A DNA stretch of 64,000 nucleotides from Helicobacter cetorum (GTDB lineage: Bacteria > Campylobacterota > Campylobacteria > Campylobacterales > UBA6016): NCBI GenBank assembly GCA_022729705.1, contig DZAX01000001.1, positions 1-64,000 on the forward strand, read 5' to 3'. A model generated the notes under the pieces. The model ran no database searches. It worked only from the letters and a program-made list of their open reading frames with translations, and was not told the origin of the DNA. Each line of letters starts with the position of its first letter. Position 1 is the first letter of the stretch. This document shows positions 29,322 through 37,474 of this stretch, piece by piece. Both the position numbers and the translations under genes were made by a program.

Positions 29322-29771
29322 ATGAAACAACAAAAAATATTTCTTTACGGTTGGGGCGTTTTACTTATAATAGGCGCCATCGGTGCTTATTTTTATGTCA
29401 AAATCTCTTCAACGCCTGTTTTCTCTGTTGTTTCGGCAAAACATACCGAAGACGGAAGCGTAAATGCGGCGTCGCAGAAAAGCTGGTTTGACTCTATCGT
29501 CGGCAGGGATGTTTTGGAGCTATATCCGGCTACGGAAGTAGCATTCTTGGTGGATATGGGCGAGATTCAAGAAGAGGGTAAAGAGCTCTACTATGTCCTC
29601 TCAATCTCAAAACTAGGCGAAGATAAATTTAGAATCGTCGAAAAAAAACTTAACGATTTAAGGGTTTTGTACAGCGTAAAAAGAGAGAATGATACTTTTA
29701 GCGTCAACATCTCTTTAAAAGACAAAGACTCCATGCAAAAACTTGCCAACGAAATAAAAAAATCATTTTAA
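29322..29771 (+). CDS. Membrane-anchored periplasmic protein of unknown function between rpsA and serA
   Basis: The 149-residue protein has one N-terminal membrane segment (residues ~7-26) and a soluble rest that should face the periplasm. No catalytic motif is visible. From memory, a similar protein occupies the same place between rpsA and serA in Campylobacter jejuni, which supports it as a real conserved gene. The role is unknown. Confidence 0.7.
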   Translation: MKQQKIFLYGWGVLLIIGAIGAYFYVKISSTPVFSVVSAKHTEDGSVNAASQKSWFDSIVGRDVLELYPATEVAFLVDMGEIQEEGKELYYVLSISKLGEDKFRIVEKKLNDLRVLYSVKRENDTFSVNISLKDKDSMQKLANEIKKSF

Positions 29772-29792
29772 AAAGCTACCAAGGATAAGAAG

Positions 29793-31376
29793 ATGACAAA
29801 AATCGTCGTATGCGACCACATACACCAAAAAGGGTTGGATATACTTGAAAACGCAAAGGATATAGAGTATATAAACCTTGCAAAAGAACCAAAATCAAAA
29901 CTACCGGAACTGATAGGCGATGCGGACGTAATAGTCACTAGAAGCCCGACTGATGTGGATGAGAAGTTTTTGGACGCCGCAAAGAACCTAAAAGCGCTAA
30001 TAAGAGCAGGTGTCGGCGTAGATAACGTAAATATTGAAGCTTGCAGTAAAAAAGGCGTAGTCGCTATGAATGTGCCTACGGCAAACACTATAGCCGCCGT
30101 AGAGCTTACAATGGCACACATGCTAAGCTGTATGAGAACATTCCCTTACGCTCATTCTGAACTCAAAGATAAGCGTGTTTGGAAAAGAGAAAATTGGTAT
30201 GGCAGAGAGCTAAACGGTAAAAAACTAGGCGTAATCGGCTTTGGAAATATCGGTAGCAGAGTCGGGATTAGAGCTTTGGCGTTTGGTATGGAAGTCGTCA
30301 CATACGACCCTTATATTAAGCCCTCAAAAGCTACAGACGTAGGCGCTTCGTATACGACAAGTTTTGATGAGATACTCTCTTGCGATATTATCACTATCCA
30401 TACGCCAAAAAACAAAGAGACTATCAATATGATAACCTCAAAAGAGATAGCTAAGATGAAAGAGGGCGTGATTTTGATTAATTGCGCTAGAGGCGGTCTT
30501 TATAATGAGCAAGATTTGTATGAGGGGCTAAAATCCAAAAAAATCTCTTTTGCCGGAATGGACGTATTCAATAAAGAACCGGCAACCGACAATCCACTTT
30601 TGGATTTGGACAATATCTGTGTGACGGCGCACCTTGGCGCAAATACACTGGAGTCACAAGAAAAAATCGCAATAGAAGCGACTACAAACGCCCTGCAAGC
30701 CGCTAGAGGTATAGCGTATCCAAACGCTCTTAACTTGCCTGTAAAAATTAGTGAAGTTCCATCTTTTGCTCTTGGATATTTGGAGCTTGCGCAAAAAATG
30801 TCATTTTTGGCGTCTCAAATCAACAAAGGTGCGCTAGAATCCATCAAGGTTACGGCCGAGGGCGAAATAGCCTCTTACCTTGAGCCGCTTCTTACTTTTG
30901 CGATAGTCGGCGGCGCAAAACAGTCTCTTGGCGAAAACGTAAACTATGTTAACGCGGCTTTTTTGATGAAAGAGATGGGCGTAGAGGCTCTTACAAAAGA
31001 GGATAAAAATACAAGCGGATACAAAAACAAAATATGCGTCAAACTTACAACTTCCAGCGGCGATACAACTACGATTTGCGGTACGATGTTTGATGAAAAT
31101 ACCGCAAGAGTGATGAACATCAACGGTTTTGAGGTGGATGTTGAGCCAAAAGGCAAGATGATATTTTTCAAAAACTCAGACGTACCGGGCGTAATAGGCG
31201 ATGTCGGCACAACGCTTTCAAAGCACAATATCAATATAGCGGATTTTAGGCTAGGCAGAAATCAACATAAAGAAGCTCTCGCCGTGATTATCGTAGATGA
31301 TGACATAACAAGCGAAGTGCTCTCAGAACTTTCAAAACTAAAAGCCGCCATCAGTGTCACTTACGCCGAGATTTAA
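29793..31376 (+). CDS. serA: D-3-phosphoglycerate dehydrogenase
   Basis: This first enzyme of serine synthesis oxidises 3-phosphoglycerate with NAD. The 527-residue long form has a nucleotide-binding site GVIGFGNIGSRVG, the INCARGGLYNEQDL segment with the catalytic Arg, the HLGANTLESQEK His and the intervening allosteric substrate-binding domain. A C-terminal ACT domain (~455-527, with PGVIGDVGTTLSKHNINIAD) suggests feedback by serine. The gene converges on tonB, with hairpin repeats between them. Confidence 0.96.
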   Translation: MTKIVVCDHIHQKGLDILENAKDIEYINLAKEPKSKLPELIGDADVIVTRSPTDVDEKFLDAAKNLKALIRAGVGVDNVNIEACSKKGVVAMNVPTANTIAAVELTMAHMLSCMRTFPYAHSELKDKRVWKRENWYGRELNGKKLGVIGFGNIGSRVGIRALAFGMEVVTYDPYIKPSKATDVGASYTTSFDEILSCDIITIHTPKNKETINMITSKEIAKMKEGVILINCARGGLYNEQDLYEGLKSKKISFAGMDVFNKEPATDNPLLDLDNICVTAHLGANTLESQEKIAIEATTNALQAARGIAYPNALNLPVKISEVPSFALGYLELAQKMSFLASQINKGALESIKVTAEGEIASYLEPLLTFAIVGGAKQSLGENVNYVNAAFLMKEMGVEALTKEDKNTSGYKNKICVKLTTSSGDTTTICGTMFDENTARVMNINGFEVDVEPKGKMIFFKNSDVPGVIGDVGTTLSKHNINIADFRLGRNQHKEALAVIIVDDDITSEVLSELSKLKAAISVTYAEI

Positions 31377-31400
31377 AAAACCAAGAAACTACTCCACTCT

Positions 31401-31520
31401 CCCGCATTTATGCGGGTAGCTAGAGCCACCCATCACCTATCGGCGATGGGACCCGACATGGAATATTTGCAAGGGGGCGAATAGCCCCCTGCCGCTAAGA
31501 CGGGCTTTGCTCGTATTAGC
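31401..31520. repeat. Cluster of four hairpins between convergent serA and tonB-like genes
   Basis: Four successive dyads: CCCGCAT/ATGCGGG at 31401-31416, CCCATC/GATGGG at 31429-31450, AGGGGGC/GCCCCCT at 31472-31490 and GCTAAGACG/CGTATTAGC at 31494-31520, the last around a GGCTTTGCT loop. The fourth matches the second hairpin of the array at 15892-16144, and the third resembles one near 19690. The cluster probably doubles as a bidirectional terminator for the two convergent genes. Confidence 0.65.
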
Positions 31521-31521
31521 G

Positions 31522-32208
31522 TTAATTTAAACGATATTCAATGGGAACCACCAGCGTAACGCTTTTTTGCGGTTTTGGCATATAAAGAGCCGCGTCTTCA
31601 ATTGTTTGAATCGAGCTTCTGTCAAGAGCGCTAAAGCTTGAAGATTTTACTACTTTTATATTATCCGCATCACCGTTTGGATTAAGTCTAAACGATATAT
31701 GGCAAACTCCTTCTATCCCCATTTTGACCGCCTGCGACGGGTATCTCTTGTGTTTTGCTATTAACTCTCTTATCTTGGAGCCGTTTAATCCAATATACTC
31801 TTTTGCTTCGTCTATTTTTGGCTCGGAAGTATCCGCTTTTTGCTCTTGTATATTTGTCGCCGCGCGGCTTTGATTCTCTTTGGGGGGTGTAGTATTTGCA
31901 TTGTGTTCATTTGCGAGAGTTGTCGCTTCTTCTTCGTTTTTATGGCTCCAAATATCTTTTTGTTGTTTCGTAAAATTTGAAGGTATTTTTGAGTTAATAT
32001 CTGATTTTTGAGTTCTCTTTTTTTGTATGACGGGTTCTTGTTTTGGTGCGTCTTTTTGCGGCGTTTTTATAAAAGAACTCATACTTACCAGAAGAGCCTC
32101 TTTTTTTGCAACTTCTTTATCGTCTGTATATAAAAAAAGCCAGCCAAACGCTATTGTTGCATGTATCGCAATGGAGAGCGCAAGGGATTTTACAGCGTTG
32201 TTACTCAT
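31522..32208 (-). CDS. tonB: TonB-like energy transducer
   Basis: The 228-residue protein has an N-terminal membrane anchor (SLALSIAIHATIAFGWLFLY), a charged Lys/Gln/Glu-rich spacer that is unusually poor in proline repeats, and the TonB C-terminal domain (RYPSQAVKMGIEGVCHISFR, then VVPIEYRLN at the end). It couples the proton motive force from ExbB/ExbD to outer-membrane receptors. Its first codons overlap exbD by 8 bp. No receptor gene is in the window. Confidence 0.88.
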   Translation of the reverse strand: MSNNAVKSLALSIAIHATIAFGWLFLYTDDKEVAKKEALLVSMSSFIKTPQKDAPKQEPVIQKKRTQKSDINSKIPSNFTKQQKDIWSHKNEEEATTLANEHNANTTPPKENQSRAATNIQEQKADTSEPKIDEAKEYIGLNGSKIRELIAKHKRYPSQAVKMGIEGVCHISFRLNPNGDADNIKVVKSSSFSALDRSSIQTIEDAALYMPKPQKSVTLVVPIEYRLN

Positions 32209-32584
32209 TTGCTTTTGTTGCTATCGATATTTTTTCAATATTTCTCTCTTTTAACGCATCGATAACGTCTACAAAAAGTTGAAAAGTAGAATTTTGATCG
32301 CTTTTTACTGTAATCTGGTCATTTTTGCTTACATTTTGTAGTTTAAGCTTTAGCCCGTCTTTTGTAACCGCTTCCGTCTGATAGTATATTTTGCCATCCG
32401 ATTTTATTACTATCTCAATCGGCTTTAATTTGCTAGCCTCTTTTGAGGCGGCTTTTGGAAGATCTACCGGTATCGTCCCCTGCGCCACAAAAGTCGCAAC
32501 CGTCAAGACGATAGTTAGGAGTACAAGCATAACGTCTATAAACGGTACGACATTTATAGAGTCAAACTTTTTTAGTTTAGCCAT
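32201..32584 (-). CDS. exbD: Biopolymer transport protein ExbD
   Basis: The protein is 127 residues with one membrane helix carrying the essential Asp17 in VVPFIDVMLVLL and a periplasmic domain typical of ExbD/TolR (GTIPVDLPKAAS, then VVIDALKERNIEKISIAT). It overlaps exbB by 8 bp and tonB by 8 bp, forming a compact exbB-exbD-tonB operon. Confidence 0.92.
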   Translation of the reverse strand: MAKLKKFDSINVVPFIDVMLVLLTIVLTVATFVAQGTIPVDLPKAASKEASKLKPIEIVIKSDGKIYYQTEAVTKDGLKLKLQNVSKNDQITVKSDQNSTFQLFVDVIDALKERNIEKISIATKANE

Positions 32585-33002
32585 GTAGCTTATCCCAAGC
32601 CGCAGTTATCGTCTCAACTTTTCTTGCAAGCATATTATAAATCACAATCGCCGGTATCGCCACCAAAAGCCCAGCGGCGGTTGCTATCAATGTATATGAG
32701 AGGCTTTGCATTATCGTCTTTGAATCTACTAAGCCGCTTTCGCCAAGAGATGAAAACGTAAGCATAATTCCAAGCACCGTGCCAAGAAGCCCTATGTATA
32801 CAGAGTTTGCAGCTATTGTTGATATGATTGTCAGATTTTTTGTTAGATCTATCTCCAAATCATATTTATTGTCAAAGCGATGCACATCTATCTCTTGGTA
32901 TCTCAAAAATCTCTCAATCCCAAGAGCTATCGTCACCACGCTAAGCACCGCCAAAATTCCTAAAATCCCATACTCTATAAAAAACTTTAAACCCTCTTGC
33001 AT
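32577..33002 (-). CDS. exbB: Biopolymer transport protein ExbB
   Basis: At 141 residues this is the short ExbB type of Campylobacterota, with three membrane helices (~7-30, ~52-80, ~108-128) and the YIGLLGTVLGIMLTF and YTLIATAAGLLVAIPAI segments of the MotA/TolQ/ExbB family. It forms the proton channel with ExbD. It is the first gene of the minus-strand operon. Confidence 0.92.
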   Translation of the reverse strand: MQEGLKFFIEYGILGILAVLSVVTIALGIERFLRYQEIDVHRFDNKYDLEIDLTKNLTIISTIAANSVYIGLLGTVLGIMLTFSSLGESGLVDSKTIMQSLSYTLIATAAGLLVAIPAIVIYNMLARKVETITAAWDKLHG

Positions 33003-33064
33003 TAGCGTCTCTTTTGTATTTTTTTTGAAGCCATATAATACTAAAAAGCGGCTAAATAGCGGCG

Positions 33065-33544
33065 CTACGCTATATAATACTCAAATGCGTTTAGATGGTT
33101 CTCGCTGCCGCTTAGCAACCTTTGGTATGCTTGCCCCAATAGAGCTATATCCGTCGTCGCTATAGCGTCGTTCAAATCTGCTATATCTACTTTTTCTATC
33201 AGTGCTCCTACTTCCAGTGCCGCTGTGTGTGAGGCTGAGCCTTGCTCTAAAAGCTCTGTATATAGGTTGGATATTTCGGCATTTTCAAAAACACCCACTT
33301 CATTTGAAACAAAGCTTGTGTCTACGCCAAGTTTTGCCGCCGTATTAAGCAGCGCATCAAAGTGTTTTTGTTCAGAATTTGATATATTGTCAAATACCGC
33401 AAGTCCGGTTTGCTCAAATAGTGCGTCATATACGTCTCTCGCCATCTTCTCCTCTTCAATCATAAAAAGCAAAGAAGCGCTCTCGTTTGCGTCCAAAACT
33501 GTGGTTGTGGCGTTTGTCCCGCCGTGTTTCATATTTGCTCTCAT
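33065..33544 (-). CDS. DUF2202 ferritin-like protein
   Basis: The 159-residue helical protein contains the LLFMIEEEKMARDVYDALFE helix and NSEQKHFDAL, then SGSENHLNAFEYYI. This is the E...EK/ExxH spacing of DUF2202 proteins, which are believed to adopt a ferritin-like fold and may bind iron or copper. No signal peptide is evident, so it is probably cytoplasmic. AAGGATATACA precedes the ATG. Its neighbours are a DUF1104 periplasmic protein and a two-component system. Confidence 0.75.
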   Translation of the reverse strand: MRANMKHGGTNATTTVLDANESASLLFMIEEEKMARDVYDALFEQTGLAVFDNISNSEQKHFDALLNTAAKLGVDTSFVSNEVGVFENAEISNLYTELLEQGSASHTAALEVGALIEKVDIADLNDAIATTDIALLGQAYQRLLSGSENHLNAFEYYIA

Positions 33545-33565
33545 TGTATATCCTTTATTTTGTTT

Positions 33566-33862
33566 TTATCTATTTCTTCCCATGCCCATACCGCCGCCTT
33601 GACCGCCACCCATGCCGGAACCTTTTTGCATACCGCTTGCGTTCATTGCGCCGCTTTGTGATTTTCGCATTGAAGCTCTCTCTTCTGGCGTCATTGTGGA
33701 TACTCTTTTTTGCATCTCGGTTTGAAACGCCGCTCTATCTTCAGGCGCAACTTTGCCTCTTAAGGTCTTTAGCTCCTCTGTGCTCATAGGGCTATAATCT
33801 ACCGCATAAATATTTGCAGACATGGCGACTATCGCCATAAAAGCCAAAATCTTTGTTTTCAT
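33566..33862 (-). CDS. Small periplasmic DUF1104-like protein with Gly/Met-rich tail
   Basis: This 98-residue protein has a signal peptide (~1-20, ending NIYA) and a core resembling the DUF1104 family seen in Campylobacterota (DYSPMSTEELKTLRGKVAP, then RVSTMTPEERA). The tail is glycine/methionine-rich (GSGMGGGQGGGMGMGRNR). The methionine-rich tail hints at copper or silver binding, which is inference. It lies back to back with the response regulator gene, with about 77 bp between them, a natural place for regulation by that system. Confidence 0.7.
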   Translation of the reverse strand: MKTKILAFMAIVAMSANIYAVDYSPMSTEELKTLRGKVAPEDRAAFQTEMQKRVSTMTPEERASMRKSQSGAMNASGMQKGSGMGGGQGGGMGMGRNR

Positions 33863-33939
33863 CTTCGACTCCTTTTTAATTTTGTATGAGTATGATATAG
33901 CTAATAAATGAAACGAAAATGAAATAAAAATGGCTGGCG

Positions 33940-34609
33940 ATGAAAATTTTGATTTTGGAAGACGAAACTGTTTTAAACGACGCTATAACCGATTTTTTAA
34001 TAGAGTCTGGGTATGCCGTAAAGCAGTGTTTTGACGGTGATGAAGCTTTTAACGCCGCTTATGAGGGTATATACGATTTGTGGCTTTTGGATGTAAGCGT
34101 GCCGGGAATGGACGGTTTTTCGCTACTAAAAGAGTTGAGAGCGAGCGGCAAAAATACGCCCGCGATATTTATCACCTCTCACCAAAAAAGCAAACGACGT
34201 AAAAATAGGTTTTGACGCAGGAGCGGACGATTATCTCAAAAAGCCTTTTGAGATGACGGAACTACTTGCTAGAATCGAAAATATACGTCGCCGCTCGTTT
34301 GCCCATCTACAACAAGAGCAAGTGATGGTATGCAAAAACGCCTTTTTTGATATAACCAAAGATAGGCTTAGCGTGGATAATGAAAATGTGGAGCTACGCA
34401 AAAAAGAGTTGCTACTTCTCAAACTTCTTTTAAAAAACAGAGGTAAAACGCTTTTATACGAGGAGATATTTGAGGGAGTATGGGAGTATGGCGAGGAGGC
34501 GGGGTTGGAGTCTCTTAGAACCCATATAAAAACGCTAAAGCATAAGCTAAAATGCGATGAGGCGATAGAGAGTGTAAGAGGCCTGGGGTATAGACTTGCG
34601 GGCGGATAA
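33940..34609 (+). pseudogene. OmpR-family response regulator interrupted by a +1 frameshift
   Basis: The first frame (33940-34215) encodes a receiver domain with acidic EDE at 7-9, the phospho-acceptor Asp in WLLDVSVPGMDGF and the Thr/Ser of FITS. It then runs out of frame. The second frame, readable from about 34190, continues ANDVKIGFDAGADDYLKKPF and the winged-helix DNA-binding domain to 34609. Removing one A from the A6 run at 34184-34189 restores the whole ~222-residue protein. The cause may be a sequencing error, a phase-variable tract or true decay. The 3' end overlaps the kinase start, so the pair was a functional two-component operon. Confidence 0.85.
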
Positions 34610-35735
34610 AAGAAGTGTTATTCGGTTTTTTGTCGTTTATTTTGGCTCTTTGGCGGTTTTGTTTGTTTTGATAGGCGGACTCTATTATCAAAACGAAAAA
34701 GAGAGACTAGAGCGTCAAAAACAAGATGAAATGACTGAGTTTGCAAAATCTGTAGAAAATCAATTAGGGGAGCTTCACTTCTCAAAACTACTTGGAAAAC
34801 CGATTAGTCGCAAAGGGTATGGACTGGGGCTGTACGATATAGACGGGGAGGTTGTCTCATCTAAGGATATAAGCGCAAAGCCGCCACTTAAAAAAGCTTT
34901 TTACAAAGAGGGTGACGACTATTATTATGTTTTGGCACTTGATAGATATTTTTTGGGAGTCGCTTTTGTTGCGCTAAAAAGCGCAGTGCCGTCGATGGAT
35001 GGAGTTTTTGCGGCTATTTTTGGCGTTGGATTTGGCGCGCTTACTTTTATGGGGTTCGTCGCCGTGTATTTGGCTAGGCTGATGATAAGACCGCTTGTGT
35101 CGGCTATTGAGAGTGTGGACGCTTTTGTTAAAGATTCTGCCCATGAACTGGCAACGCCTATTATGACGGTGTCAATGGCTTTGAGCGCATTGAGGGCAAA
35201 AGCCGACCCGTCGCTTGAAACGATAGTAAAAAGAATGGAAGTGGGCGTAAAAAATCTGCAAATTATATATGACGAGCTTGCAATGTCCGGCTTTTACGAG
35301 TTTTCCAAGCAGATGAGCGAGAGCGTCGATATGGCGGCTTTGGCGGCGGAGAGGGTAGAGTATTTTGGCGCACTTTTTGAGTACAAAAATATAACCATCC
35401 ATCAAAAACTAACAAGCGCTCCGCTAAAAATAGAGAGAGCCAAGGCGGCAAGGGTGATAGATAATATCCTCTCAAATGCGATCAAATACACAAAAAACGG
35501 CGGAAATGTTTATGTTGAGGCGACTAATGGATTTTTTGGCGTAAGGGACGACGGATACGGTATAGAGGAGTCAAAACTACCAATAATTTTTGATAGGTAC
35601 GCCAGAGCCTCAACAAAAGCGGGAGGTTTTGGAATAGGGCTTGCCACGGTCAAAAAAATCTGCGACGAGTACAGCGTAAAAATAGAGGTAAAGTCAGAAA
35701 AAAACAGAGGGAGCGAGTTTGTCTTTAAGTGGTAA
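34596..35735 (+). CDS. Sensor histidine kinase
   Basis: The 379-residue kinase has membrane helices at ~9-29 and ~137-160 with a short periplasmic sensor between them. A HisKA domain follows (phospho-His in KDSAHELATPIMTVSMAL), then a HATPase domain with an N box (RVIDNILSNAIKYT) and G boxes (VRDDGYGI, GGFGIGLATVKK). The first possible start is a TTG at 34596 inside the regulator gene; a GTG at 34614 is an alternative. It should phosphorylate the frameshifted regulator upstream. Nearby targets may be the DUF1104 protein and the cytochrome. Confidence 0.9.
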   Translation: MRADKRSVIRFFVVYFGSLAVLFVLIGGLYYQNEKERLERQKQDEMTEFAKSVENQLGELHFSKLLGKPISRKGYGLGLYDIDGEVVSSKDISAKPPLKKAFYKEGDDYYYVLALDRYFLGVAFVALKSAVPSMDGVFAAIFGVGFGALTFMGFVAVYLARLMIRPLVSAIESVDAFVKDSAHELATPIMTVSMALSALRAKADPSLETIVKRMEVGVKNLQIIYDELAMSGFYEFSKQMSESVDMAALAAERVEYFGALFEYKNITIHQKLTSAPLKIERAKAARVIDNILSNAIKYTKNGGNVYVEATNGFFGVRDDGYGIEESKLPIIFDRYARASTKAGGFGIGLATVKKICDEYSVKIEVKSEKNRGSEFVFKW

Positions 35736-35739
35736 AAAA

Positions 35740-36072
35740 ATGTTATTCTTGATGCTCTCAACCCTCTCTTTGGCGCAAGGCGGCTCTTTTAAGACGGTGT
35801 GCGTCTCTTGTCATACCAATACAGACGCACCGGATCTTGAGAGTTTTTATTTTCGTTATCTGCTCAAATACGGCTCGCAAAAAAGAGCTTTGGAGGCTAT
35901 GCAAAGCTATCTATCGGTGCCGACTTTTGAAAAATCCCTTCTACCGCCGATGGGGCAAAAACGTTTTGGACTACATCCGGCGAAGCAAATATCAGACATT
36001 GAGCTTAGGGCGGCTTTGGGGGAGTATTTTCGGCGTTATGATGTTAAGGGGAGAGTGGTGATAGCGGACTAA
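35740..36072 (+). CDS. Small monohaem cytochrome c-like protein
   Basis: Starting at the ATG at 35740 the protein has 110 residues: a signal peptide (~1-13) and a single haem-binding CVSCH (C21, C24, H25). The sequence GQKRFGLHPAKQISDIELRAAL may contain the distal ligand region, although the expected Met is not obvious (PPMGQK is a candidate). It starts 4 bp after the kinase gene, so it belongs to the same operon. A role in periplasmic electron transfer or redox sensing is inference. Confidence 0.75.
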   Translation: MLFLMLSTLSLAQGGSFKTVCVSCHTNTDAPDLESFYFRYLLKYGSQKRALEAMQSYLSVPTFEKSLLPPMGQKRFGLHPAKQISDIELRAALGEYFRRYDVKGRVVIAD

Positions 36073-36105
36073 AATGGGATCATTTTATGCTTTGGCAACT
36101 CTTTA

Positions 36106-36134
36106 GACAAAAAGGTACCGGGTACCTTTTTGTC
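36106..36134. terminator. Perfect 14-bp inverted repeat, probable bidirectional terminator
   Basis: GACAAAAAGGTACC (36106-36119) and GGTACCTTTTTGTC (36121-36134) are exact reverse complements separated by one G. The T5/A5 tracts give a terminator shape on both strands after the cytochrome gene. It also marks the left edge of the IS-rich island, so it may be derived from a transposon end. Confidence 0.55.
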
Positions 36135-36658
36135 AGGACAGTATGGCAAAAAGATTAGCTTTACCTATTTCTCTGCAATAGTTGAACATAAAAATGCTGG
36201 CAAGCTAAAGATTGTTTTTATCAAAACAACAGACAATCTAATCCCTATTGTCTCTACTGATTTAACGCTTAACGATGAAGAGATTATTGAGATTTATAAA
36301 CGAAGGTGGGACAAAAGAACAAGGGTATAAAGAGCTAAGAGAACACTTTGGATTTGGGCAAGAAGAGAATAGAATCTATGAAGCTTTGATTGCAAGAATA
36401 ACACTCTCGTTCTTTGCTTACAATATTACAAGTTACATCAATAGAATGAGCCATGAACCAAAAACCATTGGAGGTTTGTTTAAAGATTTAGAGTGTGAAC
36501 TCTACACTCTTTCTATTGCCATGCAAGCTTTCATAGAGATTATGGACAAAATATCTAAAATTGAGACGATAGTCAATAGGAATAAGGATTTTACGAATAT
36601 CATTGCCTCACTACGGAGCGCGACGGAGGAATTGCTTGGATTTAGGTGCGAAAGATGA
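36135..36658 (+). pseudogene. C-terminal remnant of an IS4-like DDE transposase, frameshifted
   Basis: The first frame encodes GKKISFTYFSAIVEHKN and ends with IVSTDLTLNDEEIIEIYKRR. This is the region with the catalytic Glu and the YKRRW-type signature of DDE transposases of the IS4 kind. Around 36305 the frame shifts, and homology continues as GYKELREHFGFGQEENRIYE to a natural end at 36658 (LLGFRCER). The N-terminal half with the first two catalytic Asp residues is gone. A second remnant of the same or a related element lies at 43563-43792. Confidence 0.8.
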
Positions 36659-36873
36659 GATTATTATATTTACCGCCATACTCTCCAGAGCTCAATATTA
36701 TTGAGATGCTATGGAGGTTCATCAAGTATCATTGGATGGAAATGTCAGCATTTGAAAGTTACGCAAATATGAAGGAATACGTACAGAGAATGCTAAGCGA
36801 ATATGGAGTCAAAAGAGTTATAGATTTTTCGCTATTTGAAAAGAAATTCTACCCTTTAGTGGTTCAAGATTAA
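36655..36873 (+). pseudogene. C-terminal remnant of an IS630-family transposase
   Basis: The fragment LLYLPPYSPELNIIEMLWRF is the diagnostic end of the IS630/Tc1 DDE domain (including the last catalytic acid in NxxE form), followed by about 50 residues of tail. It abuts the IS4-like remnant directly, so one element was cut at the border of the other. No start codon, no N-terminal part and no inverted repeats were recognised. Confidence 0.85.
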
Positions 36874-36898
36874 ATTGGGGTTTGTTTTGGATAGGGAC

Positions 36899-37306
36899 TT
36901 ACTCATAAAGTCTTTTACGCTTTTCAGGGGTTAGCGACTTTCTCTCTCTTTTTGGAATCTTAATGCGTACATCTTCAAGCGCCATACGAAAATCGAATTT
37001 AGCCCCGCTTTTTTTTGAGACGTAACGCAAAAAAACGCTTATACGAACTAGATACGCTTTTTTTGTAGGTTGGGACTGTTTGCCGTTTTTTTGCGCTACC
37101 CAATCCAAAAAATCATATATGAAGTTTTCATCAATATGTGAAGATATGAGCTTGCCACGCTTTTTTTTGTTGAGCAAATCCACATACTCAAAAAAGTATC
37201 TAAACCCAGTTTCGTAGTGTCTTATCGTATGAACGGAGAGATTTTCGTTTTGTTTGGCGCGAATAAACTGCAATCTGTACTTTTTTAACTCGTCTACAAA
37301 GCCCAT
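36899..37306 (-). pseudogene. Truncated tyrosine recombinase: N-terminal SAM-like domain only
   Basis: From the ATG at 37306 (MGFVDELKKYRLQF) about 135 residues resemble the N-terminal DNA-binding domain of phage-type/Xer-like integrases: the ENLSVHTIRHYETGFRYFFE helix, then YLVRISVFLRYVSKK. The frame stops at 36899, just after the SLTPEKRKRLYE linker. The catalytic domain with the Arg-His-Arg-Tyr residues is therefore absent, replaced by the IS630 remnant. The longer open frame up to 37438 includes a 9-bp tandem repeat and is not used. It may be the old integrase of the island. Confidence 0.75.
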
Positions 37307-37412
37307 TTTATCGACCTTAGTAAGTGTTTGAAAGATTATTACTCTATAATCTTTCAAAAAAAAGTATGCAAATTTTAGTTTTAAATTTACGCAACATATT
37401 TTTCTAAATCTT

Positions 37413-37438
37413 AATTCCAATAATTCCAATAATTCCAA
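37413..37438. repeat. 9-bp tandem repeat (about 2.9 copies)
   Basis: The unit AATTCCAAT occurs three times in a row, the last one imperfect, between the integrase remnant and the IS3 remnant. It may be a replication-slippage product or a trace of an insertion junction. Confidence 0.6.
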
Positions 37439-37474
37439 AATGGATAAGATGAAGAAAATAATTAAGGGGTTAAA

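Noticed and set aside
34181-34190. Programmed frameshift site of the dnaX type in the response regulator
   Set aside because: The zero-frame codons are CAA AAA AGC, not A-AAA-AAG, and a +1 rather than -1 shift is needed; an A-run length error or mutation is simpler.
37307-37438. N-terminal extension of the truncated recombinase
   Set aside because: The extension translates the 9-bp tandem repeat (LELLELLEL) and AT-rich leader; homology starts at the ATG at 37306.
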